NCBI GenBank assembly: GCA_041687755.1
Contig: JBDNJM010000201.1
Coordinates: forward strand, 1-27,423
Origin: JBDNJM01 sp041687755
Lineage (GTDB): Bacteria; Planctomycetota; UBA1135; GCA-002686595
Direction of reading: 5' to 3'
Length of the DNA stretch: 27,423 bases
The notes under the pieces are model-generated. The model was not told where the DNA came from. It saw nothing but the letters and a program-made list of their open reading frames with translations, and did no database searches. Below are positions 1 to 7,278 of the stretch, one piece after another. The first letter of the stretch is position 1; every line of letters starts with the position of its first letter. The translations under genes and the position numbers were made by a program.

Positions 1-46
1 AGCGGGCCTGAAGGGCCCGATCCCGATTCGGAACGACGCAAGTCTC

Positions 47-96
47 CGCCGAGCGCGCTAGGTCCTGCTTCAGGGCCTGGCGCGCTCGGCGTTTTT
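47..96 (+). terminator. Intrinsic terminator of a gene upstream of the window
   Basis: A perfect 12-bp inverted repeat (47-58 with 80-91, CGCCGAGCGCGC) continues inward through positions 59-66 and 72-79, allowing G-U pairs. This leaves a 5-base loop at 67-71. Five T residues follow at 92-96. The T-tract lies only on the + strand side, so it ends a + strand transcript whose gene lies left of position 1. No coding sequence for that gene is visible in the window. Confidence 0.85.
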
Positions 97-286
97 GTCG
101 CGACGTTTCGGAAGCGGGGGCCTGCTGGCCCCGCTCTCGAGCGGCTGTGGAGGAATCGCGGGAGCTGAAGGGAGGGCCTTCCAGTCGCCCCCTTGGCTCC
201 ATCGCCGGGAGGAGCGTGAGCGGACATGCCGTTCACCAATTCCTCGGAGCGGAATGACGGACCCTCTGTGAGATACTGCGCCGACG

Positions 287-2167
287 ATGAGGCTGCAGCG
301 ACGAACGGGCGTGGGGGCTTTGGCCGGGAGCACCGGCACGGCGCTGCTCGGCTTGGGCGCCGTGTCGTGGGGCTGCAGCGTCGAGCCCGAGCCGCCGACG
401 TTCTTGGTGCTGGAGGACTTCGCCCAGGCCGGGGCGCGGGAGGTGCGTTTGGACGAGGAGCTGACCCTGCACTTCGACGCCGAGCTCGATCCGAGCTCGG
501 TGCACTCGGCCAGCATCGCGGTTCTGGGCGAGGACGGGCGCAGGGTGGATGGGAGCTTCCAGATCGATGGCCGACAGCTGCGGTTCTTGCCCGAGCTCCC
601 GCGGTCTCGGGAGCTGCTCGACGGGGGCTTCCGTCCGGGCGAGCGACTCAGCGTCGAGTTGACGGGGTTTCCGGCGTTGGCTTGCCTGCGGTCCCGGGAG
701 GGGGCTGTACTGCAGCGACCGTTCCGCTCACAGTTCGAGACGATTCCGCCGGGGGCGCCCGACGGATTGTTTCTCGACACCCAGCAGGGACCCCGCGAGC
801 CGTTCGCGCTCATGAGCCTTCAGCTTGGCCCGGAGACGCCGCTGCGGTTGGTGGCTGCCGAAGCCCTCGATCCGCGCAGCATTGACTCGGGCGCGTTTCA
901 GCTCGCTTCGGCGCCGGCGGCCTCAGGCGAGGCTTCGGTCCAGCTGGTGACGATCGAGCTGCGCGCGGAGCTGGTCGAGAACCGGCCGGACAGGGCGGTG
1001 ATCGAGCTGCAGGCCCTCTCGGGCGAACAGGGGTCCGCCCCGCGCTTCCTCGAGCCCGGCGAGTACTTCTTGGCGGTCGTTGATGATCAACGCCTGCCGC
1101 GCGATCTCTCGGGCGGGCCGGTCGAGCCGAGCTGGGGGCTCGGCAGGGCGGAAGTGAGCGTGGTCGAGCGCGCTCTGCCCTCGAGCGTAGGCGGCCGCAC
1201 GTTCGACTTCCTGGACGCGGAGAGCCGCAGCGAGCGCAGCTTGCCCGGCGCGGTCGGGGCGGCGCACTGGGACGAGACGGGCACCGTGCGGGTGCGGCTG
1301 CCGGCGGCCGTCGGCAGCGGGTCGGCCGGGGTGATGCGGCTGGGCGCCGGGGAGTCCGGCATGAGCGGCGAGCTCTCGGCCGTGCGGCTAGAGGTGCCGC
1401 GCGGCGTCGAGGTCGAGCTCGCCTCCACGCCCGGCCTGGTTCGGTTGGGCGCTCAAGGGCAGATCGACATCTCCGGGCAGCTGCGGCGCCGGGCTCTGAG
1501 CGGACCGTTGGTGCGCGGAGCGGGGGAGTCGTTCAGCGCGTGGCGGGCGCGGCTGCTGAGCGGATCGGACGGGGAGCTGCCGGACCTTGGGCTCGATCGG
1601 GACCAGACGCTCTCGGGGTGGCTGGCCGACGCCGGGTCGTCGGGGCTGACGGCGACCGTGCTGATCGCGGGCGGGGACCTGTTGATCACCGGGGGCATCG
1701 ACGTGGACGGGCCGCTGTTGTTGATCGCGGGGGGCCGAGTCCGGATCACCGGGTCCGTTCAGGCGAGCGAGGTCTGGTGGAGCCAGCCGTCGCTGGAGGC
1801 GGTCGGGGCGCTGGAGCTGCCCCTATCCATCGACGAGCCCCTGTTGAATCCGCTGCGGGAGGCCCAGACCTGGAGGGTGAGCTCCGAGCCCTACGACCCC
1901 CCGCGGGAATTCGCGGAGTGGAGTGGGGCTTGGGTCTCGGGCCGGGCGGGCAAAGGACGATACAAGGTGCGCTACGCCCAGCACTTCTCGGCGGTGGCGG
2001 AGCCCTCCGGACCCCAGGGCCTGCAGCTGCTTGAGGACCCAATGTTCCTCGAGTCCGCGGCTCCCATCGTGTTCGAGATCGAGCTCTCGGTGCCCTCCGG
2101 CCCCGGGGAGCCCTGGGACCCCCCCTCTATCGACCGCATCGACCTGAACTGGAAGCGGCGGCCCTGA
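287..2167 (+). CDS. Predicted surface lipoprotein with bacterial Ig-like (SbsA-type) domain
   Basis: The 626-residue product begins with a basic stretch, a hydrophobic segment and a possible lipobox ending at Cys30 (VSWGC). The Trp at -2 and the lack of Leu at -3 make lipidation uncertain, but export is likely. Residues about 36-155 resemble the SbsA-type Ig-like fold: a 'VRLDEELTLHFDAELDPSSV' strand pattern, then an edge-strand segment ending in 'FRSQFET'. A second Ig-like or all-beta segment covers about 158-297. Residues about 375-510 contain hydrophobic beta repeats such as 'DISGQL' and 'LLIAGGRVRITG', suggesting a beta-solenoid or repeat sheet. No catalytic motif was recognised. The overall plan (lipoprotein, Ig-like, beta-rich repeat) matches the gene at 15687-18833, so the two may be distant paralogues. 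The ATG at 287 is the first start in frame and has no convincing ribosome binding site. The role is unknown; a structural or adhesive envelope protein is inferred. Confidence 0.75.
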   Translation: MRLQRRTGVGALAGSTGTALLGLGAVSWGCSVEPEPPTFLVLEDFAQAGAREVRLDEELTLHFDAELDPSSVHSASIAVLGEDGRRVDGSFQIDGRQLRFLPELPRSRELLDGGFRPGERLSVELTGFPALACLRSREGAVLQRPFRSQFETIPPGAPDGLFLDTQQGPREPFALMSLQLGPETPLRLVAAEALDPRSIDSGAFQLASAPAASGEASVQLVTIELRAELVENRPDRAVIELQALSGEQGSAPRFLEPGEYFLAVVDDQRLPRDLSGGPVEPSWGLGRAEVSVVERALPSSVGGRTFDFLDAESRSERSLPGAVGAAHWDETGTVRVRLPAAVGSGSAGVMRLGAGESGMSGELSAVRLEVPRGVEVELASTPGLVRLGAQGQIDISGQLRRRALSGPLVRGAGESFSAWRARLLSGSDGELPDLGLDRDQTLSGWLADAGSSGLTATVLIAGGDLLITGGIDVDGPLLLIAGGRVRITGSVQASEVWWSQPSLEAVGALELPLSIDEPLLNPLREAQTWRVSSEPYDPPREFAEWSGAWVSGRAGKGRYKVRYAQHFSAVAEPSGPQGLQLLEDPMFLESAAPIVFEIELSVPSGPGEPWDPPSIDRIDLNWKRRP

Positions 2168-2205
2168 CCGCGGATCGCCGGGGACCCGGCGGCTGCCAGC
2201 ATGGC

Positions 2206-2247
2206 CCCCGCGACCGAGGCCCCGCGACCGAGGCCCCGCGACCGGGG
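2206..2247. repeat. Tandem repeat, three 14-bp units
   Basis: The 14-bp unit CCCCGCGACCGAGG occurs at 2206-2219 and 2220-2233. A third copy at 2234-2247 has one substitution (GACCGGGG). The array lies in the 131-bp gap between the lipoprotein gene and the prepilin peptidase gene and ends 51 bp before the peptidase start. It is strongly C-rich on the coding strand. No function can be assigned from the sequence. Confidence 0.85.
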
Positions 2248-2298
2248 CCGTGCCCCCGCGCTCGAGCACCCCCAACCCGCTCCTCCCCTCCGTCTCCC

Positions 2299-3228
2299 AT
2301 GAGCCTCGAAGAGTTGCCGCTTAGCCTGCAGTGGGGCTTCGTGCTCGCGATCGGCCTGTGCATCGGCTCGTTTCTCAATGCGGCGATCTATCGGCTGCCC
2401 GAGCCCGACATCACGCTGCGGGACCCGAAGCGCTCCAAGTGCCCGAAGTGCCAGCGCGAGCTGACCTGGAAGGAGAACATCCCGGTGCTGAGCTGGCTCG
2501 TGCAGCGCGGGCGCTGTCGGGGCTGCAGCTGCAGGATTTCGATTCGCTACCCCGCGATCGAGCTGTTGACCGCCGCCCTGTTCGGACTCGTGTTCTGGGC
2601 GACGCCCTTGGGGGAGTGGGGGGTGCTGCTCGTGCGCTGGCTGGTGATTTCCGGCCTGCTCGTGGCCACGTTCGTGGACTTCGACTGCTTCGAGATTCCT
2701 GACGAGATTTCGATCGGGGGCATGTGGGCAGCTCCTGCCCTGTCCTTCCTGGTGCCGCGGCTGCACGACGAAACCTGGATCGCCCAGCGGCTGACCGAGG
2801 AGTTCGTCGAGGGTGGCTCCGTGGATCGCTTCGGGGCGCTGGCGGCTTCCCTGGCCGGGCTGGCGGTCGGCGGGGGGATCCTGATCGGCATCGGGGCGCT
2901 CGGGAAGCTGATCTACGGGCGCGATGCCATGGGCTTCGGGGACGTCAAGCTGCTGGCGGCGGGCGGCGGCTTCATCGGTCCTGGCGGGGCGCTGGCGGCC
3001 CTGATGATCGGCTCTCTGGCGGCCTCGGTGGCGGGGGTAGCGAACCTGGTGCGCTTCGCGTGGACGGTCCGGGCGCGGGCTCGGGCTCGCGGGGGGCGGC
3101 GCAGCTGGGGCCAGGCCCTCGCGGTGGGCCGTATTGCGGGCCGTTACCTGCCGTTCGGCCCTTACCTCGGATTGGGCATTGGAATGGTGCTCCTGGCTTG
3201 GAATCATGTTCGGGAAGCGTTCCTTTGA
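2299..3228 (+). CDS. pilD: Prepilin peptidase (A24 family aspartic protease, PilD/GspO type)
   Basis: This integral membrane enzyme cleaves the leader of type IV prepilins after Gly and usually also N-methylates the new N-terminus. The 309-residue protein shows the full family signature. The cytoplasmic zinc-binding cysteines are C48-x2-C51 and C73-x2-C76. The first catalytic aspartate lies in 'FVDFDCFEIPDE' (D127 or D129), and the second is D215 in the GxGD motif 'GFGDVKLLA'. Hydrophobic helices fill the rest of the chain, including an N-terminal one at about residues 8-25. The length fits bifunctional peptidase-methyltransferases. The probable substrate is the pilin encoded at 11895-12620 ('KTAG/FTLIELM'), so this gene belongs functionally to the pilus locus about 4 kb downstream although it is not in that operon. 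The ATG has no evident ribosome binding site. A 14-bp tandem repeat lies just upstream. Confidence 0.93.
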   Translation: MSLEELPLSLQWGFVLAIGLCIGSFLNAAIYRLPEPDITLRDPKRSKCPKCQRELTWKENIPVLSWLVQRGRCRGCSCRISIRYPAIELLTAALFGLVFWATPLGEWGVLLVRWLVISGLLVATFVDFDCFEIPDEISIGGMWAAPALSFLVPRLHDETWIAQRLTEEFVEGGSVDRFGALAASLAGLAVGGGILIGIGALGKLIYGRDAMGFGDVKLLAAGGGFIGPGGALAALMIGSLAASVAGVANLVRFAWTVRARARARGGRRSWGQALAVGRIAGRYLPFGPYLGLGIGMVLLAWNHVREAFL

Positions 3229-3350
3229 GCGCAGCGGCCCTCAGCGGCCGGACTTTCCCGGATGCGGGGCCGCTGGCCTCCCCTCGATGACCCCCCCGGG
3301 TTGTGCTGGGGCGGCAGTCAGCCCCGACCCGAGGTGAGACCGGCAGCCGG

Positions 3351-3360
3351 CCCCCCCCCC
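3351..3360. repeat. Ten-base C homopolymer in the leader of the OmpA-like gene
   Basis: Ten consecutive C residues end 30 bp before the chosen ATG of the OmpA-like lipoprotein gene. Runs of this length are prone to slippage. The position is in the leader or promoter region, so a length change would not shift the reading frame from the ATG at 3391. Confidence 0.8.
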
Positions 3361-3390
3361 TTCCACCGCCTCCCTGTTCCGCGTTCGATC

Positions 3391-4077
3391 ATGCTGGACC
3401 GTGCCCAAACTGTTTTGAAGTCGCGCTTTTCGCGCCTCGCTCTGGTCGTTCTCGCCGTGGTTCCGGCCGCCTCCGGGTGCGCGACCCAGCAGGTGCTGCA
3501 GGAGTACGAGGAGGAAATCGTGCGCCTGCGCGAAGAGAAGACGGCCCTGGCGAAGGACAACCAAGGCCTGCTTGGCGAGGTCTCCAGCCTTGAGGCGATG
3601 CTCGCCCGGGCCCAGAACCAGAGCAACCAGATCCCCGCTTCCTCCCCCGCTCCGGACCGCGATCTCGGTGGTGTGACCGTTACCACCGCGGCGAACGGCG
3701 ACGTGATCTACCGCGTGCCCAGCGCGATCACCTTCGGCTCCGGGTCGGCGACGCTCAGCGACGGGGGCAAGGCGACGCTCCAGACCGTCGCGCGTGACCT
3801 CGTCGCGCGTTACCCCGAGAGCGTGTTTTGGATCGAAGGCCACACGGACAACGATCAACCGACCAAGAGCCGCGCGATGTTCCCGACCAACCGCGAGCTG
3901 TCGCTCGCCCGCGGCAAGGCCGTGCACGAGTACCTCGTGACCCAGGGTCGCGTCCCGGACTCCCAGTGCGTGGTCGCCGGACACGGCGAGTACCAGCCGG
4001 TCGTCCCGAACAGCAGCCCGGCCAACAAGGCCCAGAACCGCCGCGTCGACATCGTCGTCAAGGCGACGCGACTCTAA
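3391..4077 (+). CDS. OmpA-family lipoprotein (Pal-like peptidoglycan-binding protein)
   Basis: The predicted 228-residue lipoprotein anchors the outer membrane to peptidoglycan. I chose the ATG at 3391 because it gives a standard signal peptide (basic n-region with K10, R12 and R15, then 'LALVVLAVVPAASGC') with lipidated Cys30. An earlier in-frame ATG at 3262 would add a Pro/Gly/Trp-rich extension ahead of the signal. Residues about 33-77 form a charged heptad-like segment likely to be a coiled coil. A Pro/Ser linker follows, then an OmpA C-terminal domain at about 105-228. That domain carries 'ITFGSGSATLSDGG', 'IEGHTDN', 'NRELSLARGKAVHEYL' and the closing 'NRRVDIVV'. The Asp and Arg that usually contact diaminopimelate are present in the 'GHTDN' and 'NRRVDI' contexts. 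The gene stands alone, followed by a hairpin at 4117-4151. The exact type (Pal, or a gliding or motor-type OmpA protein) cannot be decided. Confidence 0.88.
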   Translation: MLDRAQTVLKSRFSRLALVVLAVVPAASGCATQQVLQEYEEEIVRLREEKTALAKDNQGLLGEVSSLEAMLARAQNQSNQIPASSPAPDRDLGGVTVTTAANGDVIYRVPSAITFGSGSATLSDGGKATLQTVARDLVARYPESVFWIEGHTDNDQPTKSRAMFPTNRELSLARGKAVHEYLVTQGRVPDSQCVVAGHGEYQPVVPNSSPANKAQNRRVDIVVKATRL

Positions 4078-4116
4078 AAGGTCTCCGGTCTGGTGAGCGC
4101 GGCGCAGGCCGCCTCT

Positions 4117-4151
4117 GACGCCCCGCACGAGCCGAGCCCGTGCGGGGCGTC
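4117..4151 (+). terminator. Terminator-like hairpin after the OmpA-like gene
   Basis: A perfect 13-bp inverted repeat (4117-4129 with 4139-4151, GACGCCCCGCACG) has a 9-base loop and lies 39 bp after the stop codon. The downstream sequence GATCGTTCGGG has no T-tract, so it is a weak canonical terminator. It may act through stem stability or with a factor. Confidence 0.6.
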
Positions 4152-4733
4152 GATCGTTCGGGGGCAGTGGGCGGGCGACGGGGCGGGGTGGGGCCGCTCG
4201 GGGCGGGGTGAGGGTCCAGCGGCCTTCGGGCGTTGGGCCGGAGCGGTAGGGGGACCGCGGCACCGCCTCGGTTCGATGCACTGGTTCGACGCAGGGTTTC
4301 GATGGATGGGGCCGCCGGGGGTAACGCGCGGGTAGGGCTGGTAGGGGCTGACGCGTGATTTCCATAGGGTCCTCCAGCGGGGCCGGAGCGGAGGATCTAG
4401 AATCGAAAGCGTTCTCCCCGCTCGGGCTCGCCTCAATCTGGGCCCGAATTCCGCGGGGTCGCTCGATGCCCCCTCACCCGGAGAGGCGCTGAAGACGCCA
4501 AGCGACAGATCCGGACGACCGGTCACGAGCCCCCCTGTCTGCCTGCCGGCGCACGGGGCCGGCGGGCTGGCCCGGATCAGGCCGGAGCCTCCGCCGAACT
4601 CGGACCCGCTGCGCATCCAGGGCCGGGTCGGCCCCGCAGGACGCGCGCGGACTCTGCTACTCGGCGCGGGCTCAGCCGTCCTCCGGGCGAATCGACAGGG
4701 ACTACCGCCAACTCTTTGCCAAGGAGCGCTCCC
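4152..4733. other. Non-coding stretch before the EF-G-like gene
   Basis: These 582 bases contain only short frames with no recognisable protein features. Two near-identical 11-mers (GGTTCGATGCA and GGTTCGACGCA) lie close together near 4269-4292. A ribosome binding site for the next gene lies at the right end. I see no tRNA cloverleaf and no convincing promoter. The stretch probably holds the promoter and leader of the EF-G-like gene. Confidence 0.5.
4721..4726 (+). promoter_or_regulatory. Shine-Dalgarno site deciding the EF-G-like start
   Basis: AAGGAG lies 7 bases before the ATG at 4734. It supports that start over the in-frame TTG at 4716. It is the best ribosome binding site I saw in the window, where most genes lack one. 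Confidence 0.75.
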
Positions 4734-6749
4734 ATGTCCCAAGCCATCTCTGGATTCCGCAACATTGTCTTCTGCGGGCATCCGACCTCAGGCAAGACCA
4801 CGCTGATCGAGGCTCTCGCCCTGGCCTCGGGGGCGATCGACCGAAAGGGCACCGTGGAGGCCGGAACGACGCTCAGCGATACGGAGCCGGAGGAGCAGTC
4901 GAAGCAACACACCCTGCTCGCGAGCGTCGTGCACTTCGGCTTTGGCGGGGCCGACTTCAACTTGATCGACACGCCCGGCTATCCGGACTTCGAGGGCGAG
5001 ACGCGGGCGGCGATGATGGCCGCCGACTGGGTCGTCGGTGTCGTCAGTGCAGCGGGGGGGCTGACCTACAACCTGCGCCGCAAGCTGGCCGCGGCTGCTT
5101 CGATGAATCGGCCGCGGGCCGTGCTCGTGACCCACCCGGAGGCGGAGCACGTGGACTTCGAGGCGCTCGTCCTCGAGCTGCGCGACGCCATTGGGGAGCT
5201 TTGCGTGCCGGTGCTGCTGCCGGACCTGGAGGGGGGCTTCAGCGGGGTTCATCGCGTGGTGGAAGACGGTGATAGCCCCTGGCGCAAGCGCTTGATGGAC
5301 CGGGTGATGGACGCCTGCGAGGATGAGGCGCTGTTGGAGCGCTACCTGGAAACGGGCGAACTCACCGAGGCGGAGCTCAAGGCGAACCTGCCCCTGGCGA
5401 TCGCCAACAGCTGCCTGATCCCGGTGCTGGTGTGTGCGCCGCACTCAGGCGTCGGCGTGCCCGAGGTGCTGGACTTCCTGCTGCGGGCGGGGCCGACGCC
5501 GGCCTGCCACGACGGTTTCACGGTGGAGGGGCAGTCGGTCCATGCGGATCCCGAGGCGCCGCTCGCCGGGGTCGTGTTCGCCGTGCGCAGCGATCCACAC
5601 CTGGGCAAGCTATGCGTGGCCCGAATCGTGACCGGGACCTTGCGAGCCGGCGACTCGGTGGAGGGGTGTCGGCCTGCGGCCACGCCCGAAAAGATCGGGG
5701 GCCTGTATCTGCTGGTTGGCGGCAAGCGGAGGGAGTCGGTAGAGGACGTCAGCGCGGGCGGGATCTGCGCCTTCGCCAAGGTGGAGGGGCTAGGGGTCGG
5801 GGACTCCTTCGGGCGCGCTGGCGCCGTCGGTGCGCCCGTGGACTTCATCGCGCTGCCGAAGCCGATGGTCTCGGTTGCGCTGCATCCGAAGGCGAGTGCG
5901 GACGACCAGAAGATCGGGCCCGCGCTCCACAAGCTCGAGGCGGAGGACCCCGGCCTGGTCGTGCAGCACGATGGGCTGACCCACGAGCTGGTGGTCAGCG
6001 GGCTCTCCGAGCTGCACCTGGAGCTGCTGGTCTCGCGGCTCGAGCGGCGCTTCGGGGTGTTTGCCACGACGAGCCTCCCGCGCATCGCCTACCGCGAGAC
6101 GATCACCAAGGCGTCCCGAGCGCAGTACCGGCACAAGAAGCAGAGCGGGGGGCGCGGGCAGTTCGCGGAGGTCACTCTCGCCGTGCGACCCGGGCAGAAC
6201 GGCGAGGGCATCGTGTTCGAGGACAAGGTGGTCGGCGGCTCCATCCCGCGCAACCTGATCCCGGCGGTCGAGAAGGGCATCCGCGAGCTGTGCGCCGGCG
6301 GAATCCTGACCCACGCCGAAGTGGTGGACGTGGCCGTGGAGCTGCTCGACGGCAAGTTCCACGCGGTGGACTCCGATGAGGCGAGCTTCAAGGCAGCGGG
6401 CGCTCGGGCGTTCCGGGAGGCATTCGCTAAAGCGGGTCCGGTGCTGCTGGAGCCGATCTGCCGGGTCGAGGTTCACGTGCCCGCGGACCACGCCGGCACG
6501 ATCTTCTCGGACCTGACCAGTCAGCGGCGCGGGCAGGTGGTGGACCAGAGCTCCGACGACGAGGGAGCCCTGACGGTGATCCAGGCGGACGTGCCGCTGG
6601 CGCACCTGCAGACCTACAACGCGGAGCTGAAGTCCCAGACCGCGGGGGCCGGAACCTGGAGCATGGAGCGCAGCGGGTTCGGGCTGCTGCCGGTGGCGCT
6701 GGCGAAGGCGGTTCTAGCGGACAGCACGAAGCGGCACGCCGACGACTGA
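4734..6749 (+). CDS. Elongation factor G-like translational GTPase (divergent paralogue)
   Basis: The 671-residue protein has EF-G architecture: G domain (about 8-265), domain II (about 275-375), domain III (about 380-455), domain IV (starting near 'YRETITKASRAQYRHKKQSG' at about 460) and domain V to the end. G1 is intact (G15-HPTS-GKT). G3 is 'DTPGYPDF' (D79). The expected G4 'NKxD' is replaced by 'THPE' at 133-136 after 'RAVLV', and the switch I 'RGITI' region reads 'KQHTL'. Family members of this EF-G-like (EF-G2) type are often not the main translocase, and the degenerate G4 argues the same here. Altered guanine recognition or reliance on other contacts is inferred. The length is slightly below canonical EF-G (about 690-700). 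The gene is monocistronic, and its stop codon lies in the first stem arm of the repeated 3' element at 6746-6875. Confidence 0.9.
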   Translation: MSQAISGFRNIVFCGHPTSGKTTLIEALALASGAIDRKGTVEAGTTLSDTEPEEQSKQHTLLASVVHFGFGGADFNLIDTPGYPDFEGETRAAMMAADWVVGVVSAAGGLTYNLRRKLAAAASMNRPRAVLVTHPEAEHVDFEALVLELRDAIGELCVPVLLPDLEGGFSGVHRVVEDGDSPWRKRLMDRVMDACEDEALLERYLETGELTEAELKANLPLAIANSCLIPVLVCAPHSGVGVPEVLDFLLRAGPTPACHDGFTVEGQSVHADPEAPLAGVVFAVRSDPHLGKLCVARIVTGTLRAGDSVEGCRPAATPEKIGGLYLLVGGKRRESVEDVSAGGICAFAKVEGLGVGDSFGRAGAVGAPVDFIALPKPMVSVALHPKASADDQKIGPALHKLEAEDPGLVVQHDGLTHELVVSGLSELHLELLVSRLERRFGVFATTSLPRIAYRETITKASRAQYRHKKQSGGRGQFAEVTLAVRPGQNGEGIVFEDKVVGGSIPRNLIPAVEKGIRELCAGGILTHAEVVDVAVELLDGKFHAVDSDEASFKAAGARAFREAFAKAGPVLLEPICRVEVHVPADHAGTIFSDLTSQRRGQVVDQSSDDEGALTVIQADVPLAHLQTYNAELKSQTAGAGTWSMERSGFGLLPVALAKAVLADSTKRHADD

Positions 6750-6875
6750 GAGGCTGTGAAGAAACGGTGCTGCCGAGCCGGAGTGCCTCTCAGTTGCCTT
6801 TTGGCCCATCGGCTGACGCCGCTGGAGCGCCGAGGGAGTGAACGGATTGCGCTCGGCGCAATGGCACACTCTGAG
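6746..6875 (+). repeat. Stop-codon-overlapping structured 3' element, copy A
   Basis: This is one of three related copies in the window. Stem P1 pairs CTGAGAGGC (6746-6754, containing the TGA stop) with GCCTCTCAG (6785-6793) around a 30-base loop. A 16-base linker ending in GGCCCAT follows. P2 pairs CGGC (6810-6813) with GCCG (6818-6821). An outer P3 pairs GAGTG (6836-6840) with CACTC (6867-6871) and encloses ATTGCGC (6846-6852) paired with GCGCAAT (6856-6862). The element ends with CTGAG at 6871-6875, matching its first five bases. No T-tract follows, so it is not a canonical intrinsic terminator. It may be a structured 3' UTR RNA or a dispersed repeat. Confidence 0.8.
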
Positions 6876-7278
6876 CGCGGCAGTGCGGGCACGCCGGGGG
6901 GGCGTCGAGACTCCCGAGCCTTGCCCGCCCGAGAGCGTCGGCGTGGGGGGGCGCGCCGGCGCGAAGCTCGGATCGAGGTTCGGTCGGGGCGCGCCCTCGG
7001 CTGAGTCGCTCGGCGATGCGCGGGATCTGGGCGATCCCGCCGGCCCAGGGCCGGCAGCCCCGGCCTGGTTGATCTCCAGGAGAGACCCGGGCGAGGACGG
7101 AGAGCGGAGTTCTGAGGGGCCCTGGAGGGGCCTGGCCTGCCCCGTGGGCGCTCAAATCCGAGTTCGTTGATCCGCGGCTACAGGTCCGGGGGTCGCGCGC
7201 CCGATGGGGGGCTAGGTCCCCCTGCCACTTCGGCTCGAGGGGGATCGTTTCATCGCGTCCCCGCTCCCACTCGCCGTC
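6876..7278. other. Non-coding leader before pilT with two adjacent hairpins
   Basis: No gene is supported in these 403 bases. Two adjacent inverted repeats can form hairpins. The first pairs 7020-7027 with 7033-7040 (GCGGGATC arms, 5-base loop). The second is based on GCCGGCCC and GGGCCGGC at 7039-7055. They share bases at 7039-7040 and could be alternatives. The region should carry the promoter of the pilT-pilB-pilC operon, but I could not pick a convincing -35/-10 pair or sigma-54 site. Confidence 0.45.

Noticed and set aside
1972..3207. Minus-strand open frame of 411 codons opposite the prepilin peptidase
   Set aside because: It is antisense to a gene with all catalytic motifs, has low-complexity composition and no recognisable domain.
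4260..4300. A tRNA-like T-loop sequence (GGTTCGATGCA)
   Set aside because: No acceptor, D or anticodon stems could be paired around it; it looks like a short local duplication.
6746..6875. Reading the repeated element as an ordinary intrinsic terminator
   Set aside because: None of the three copies has a T-tract after its last hairpin, and the conserved linker and long P1 loop are not terminator features.
6838..7170. A possible 110-residue protein between repeat copy A and pilT
   Set aside because: Most of it reads through the non-coding leader, and it begins within the repeated element. Composition is random-looking and there is no ribosome binding site.
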